This document shows positions 63,413 through 64,000 of a stretch of 64,000 bases of DNA, one piece after another. The notes below the pieces were generated by a model. The model worked only from the letters and a program-made list of their open reading frames with translations. It was not told where the DNA came from and made no database searches. Every line of letters starts with the position of its first letter. The first letter of the stretch is position 1. The position numbers and the translations under genes were made by a program. Source of the stretch: Cladocopium goreaui (lineage: Eukaryota > Sar > Dinophyceae > Suessiales > Symbiodiniaceae); contig CAMXCT020006223.1 in NCBI GenBank assembly GCA_947184155.2, forward strand, positions 1,027,501-1,091,500, in the 5' to 3' direction.

Positions 63413-63967
63413 CTATGTGTGGTGATCGTCCCGATGTCCTGAGTGGGTCGCCTCAGTACGTTCGTGGATGACTCGGTAGTTGTACTCGTCGCTGGACGAG
63501 TCCCGGTCGTCTTCGAACGCTGGCAAGTTTTGCCACTTCAAGGCGATGAATTTCAAGCCGACATGATTGCTGTGGGCAATCGTATATTTCTTAGAAGTGG
63601 TGGCCACTCCTTTGTCAGCTACTGAAATCTGTGCAGTTTTATTGCCACCAGCCTTAAAAGCAGTGTGAGCGCATGCACCTCGATACATTGCCCCAACGAT
63701 CACCTCTTGTTGTCCTTTTCCCTTCTTTTGAATGGTGTCCATCAATTCCTTGGCCGCCCACTCTGGAAAGGTGTCGCTTTTAGCAATTTCTCTGCCAAGA
63801 TAGAAGGCTCCGAAGGTGGGAACATCACATCTGCTGAGGTTGCTATTGAACGACCAGTTAGCCGGTCTGATTTTTCCTTCCAGCAAGATGGCTTGGGCGG
63901 TTTCGATGGGGGTGCCGTGGAGGAGTGCCCAGGTATGATTCTGGGCATCTTTGAATGGAGGTGGCAT
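63413..63967 (-). CDS. Retroelement ORF1: predicted ADP-ribosyltransferase-like protein (184 aa)
   Basis: Intact frame from ATG 63967. HGTPIETAQAILLEGKIRPA near the N-terminus matches the HGT...A..IL..G motif that binds NAD in PARP/ART-fold proteins. It is followed by FGAFYLGREIAKSDTFPE, which recalls the G-x-Y-F-A ... KS strand of PARPs. The C-terminal half has KKGKGQQEVIVGAMYRG, a repeated small/basic pattern, and HSNHVGLKFIALKW. The catalytic Glu cannot be placed with confidence. Assignment to the ART superfamily is motif-based inference. The alternative is an unrelated retroelement-specific domain. Similar ORFs appear with this reverse transcriptase type in Symbiodiniaceae, as far as I recall. 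Confidence 0.5.
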   Translation of the reverse strand: MPPPFKDAQNHTWALLHGTPIETAQAILLEGKIRPANWSFNSNLSRCDVPTFGAFYLGREIAKSDTFPEWAAKELMDTIQKKGKGQQEVIVGAMYRGACAHTAFKAGGNKTAQISVADKGVATTSKKYTIAHSNHVGLKFIALKWQNLPAFEDDRDSSSDEYNYRVIHERTEATHSGHRDDHHT

Positions 63968-64000
63968 GGTGAATCGAGAGATCTCAGGAAGTGGGAGAAT

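Larger units (their letters stand above)
55932..63967 (-). mobile_element. Decayed multi-ORF retroelement (runs off right edge)
   Basis: At least six ORFs follow one another on the - strand: ART-like, SR/Pro-rich, reverse transcriptase, then three accessory ORFs. Gaps before several ATGs are pyrimidine-rich and end in AG, as expected of trans-splice acceptors in a polycistronic dinoflagellate transcript. In-frame stops and frameshifts show that this copy is dead. Neither end is defined. The right end is beyond 64000. Confidence 0.65.

Overview
ORGANISM. The window looks like nuclear DNA of a dinoflagellate, probably of the Symbiodiniaceae/Suessiales type. Three things support this. (1) At 48577-48606 there are two tandem 15-nt copies of the 3' part of the dinoflagellate spliced leader (CCATTTTGGCTCAAG), with partial copies on both sides. 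(2) Ten introns can be placed by joining reading frames. Six are GT-AG and four are GC-AG, and every one of the ten downstream exons starts with G, as is usual in this group. (3) Coding sequence is sparse and scattered among microsatellites, minisatellites, inverted repeats and retroelements.

LAYOUT. 1-7.0 kb: mostly non-coding, with one or two exon-like stretches and a 1.1-kb element with 19-bp terminal inverted repeats that holds a 17-copy 56-bp minisatellite. 7.0-19.5 kb: a head-to-tail array of short repeats. Pairs of near-identical 300-500-bp direct repeats flank non-coding interiors of 0.7-0.9 kb. Each direct repeat carries the same folded RNA motif: a hairpin, then an H-type pseudoknot around a conserved AACGAAG strand, then a second hairpin, then ACGTACCTGCAG. 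Two further copies lie at 22.0 kb (+) and 55.6 kb (-). 20.6-53 kb: one large multi-exon gene on the + strand. It encodes a periplasmic-binding-protein-like ligand domain, then Cys-rich ephrin-receptor-like (GCC2/GCC3-like) segments, then a multi-pass membrane region. Its introns hold most of the satellites, an inverted pair of complex satellite elements, and a LINE reverse transcriptase. 55.8-64 kb: a decayed multi-ORF retroelement on the - strand that runs off the right edge. It has an ADP-ribosyltransferase-like ORF, an SR/Pro-rich ORF, a reverse transcriptase with two in-frame stops, and three further ORFs.

MAIN FINDING. The pseudoknot is supported by covariation within this window. Nine sequence families (thirteen copies) have different stem sequences but keep the complementarity, while the single-stranded parts stay nearly constant. 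The surrounding architecture (short non-autonomous element, paired direct repeats, (TG)n at the junctions) is like that of plant retrozymes, which carry hammerhead ribozymes in their LTRs. The motif here is not a hammerhead and I do not recognise it. A new self-cleaving or otherwise functional RNA is a hypothesis, not a demonstrated fact.

SECOND FINDING. The 3.6-kb intron 48566-52162 is bounded by a 13-bp direct duplication (CGCTTCAGGTTGG) that contains the splice sites. It begins with spliced-leader relics and contains a LINE with its own 27-bp target duplication. It looks like an intron created or enlarged by retroposition.
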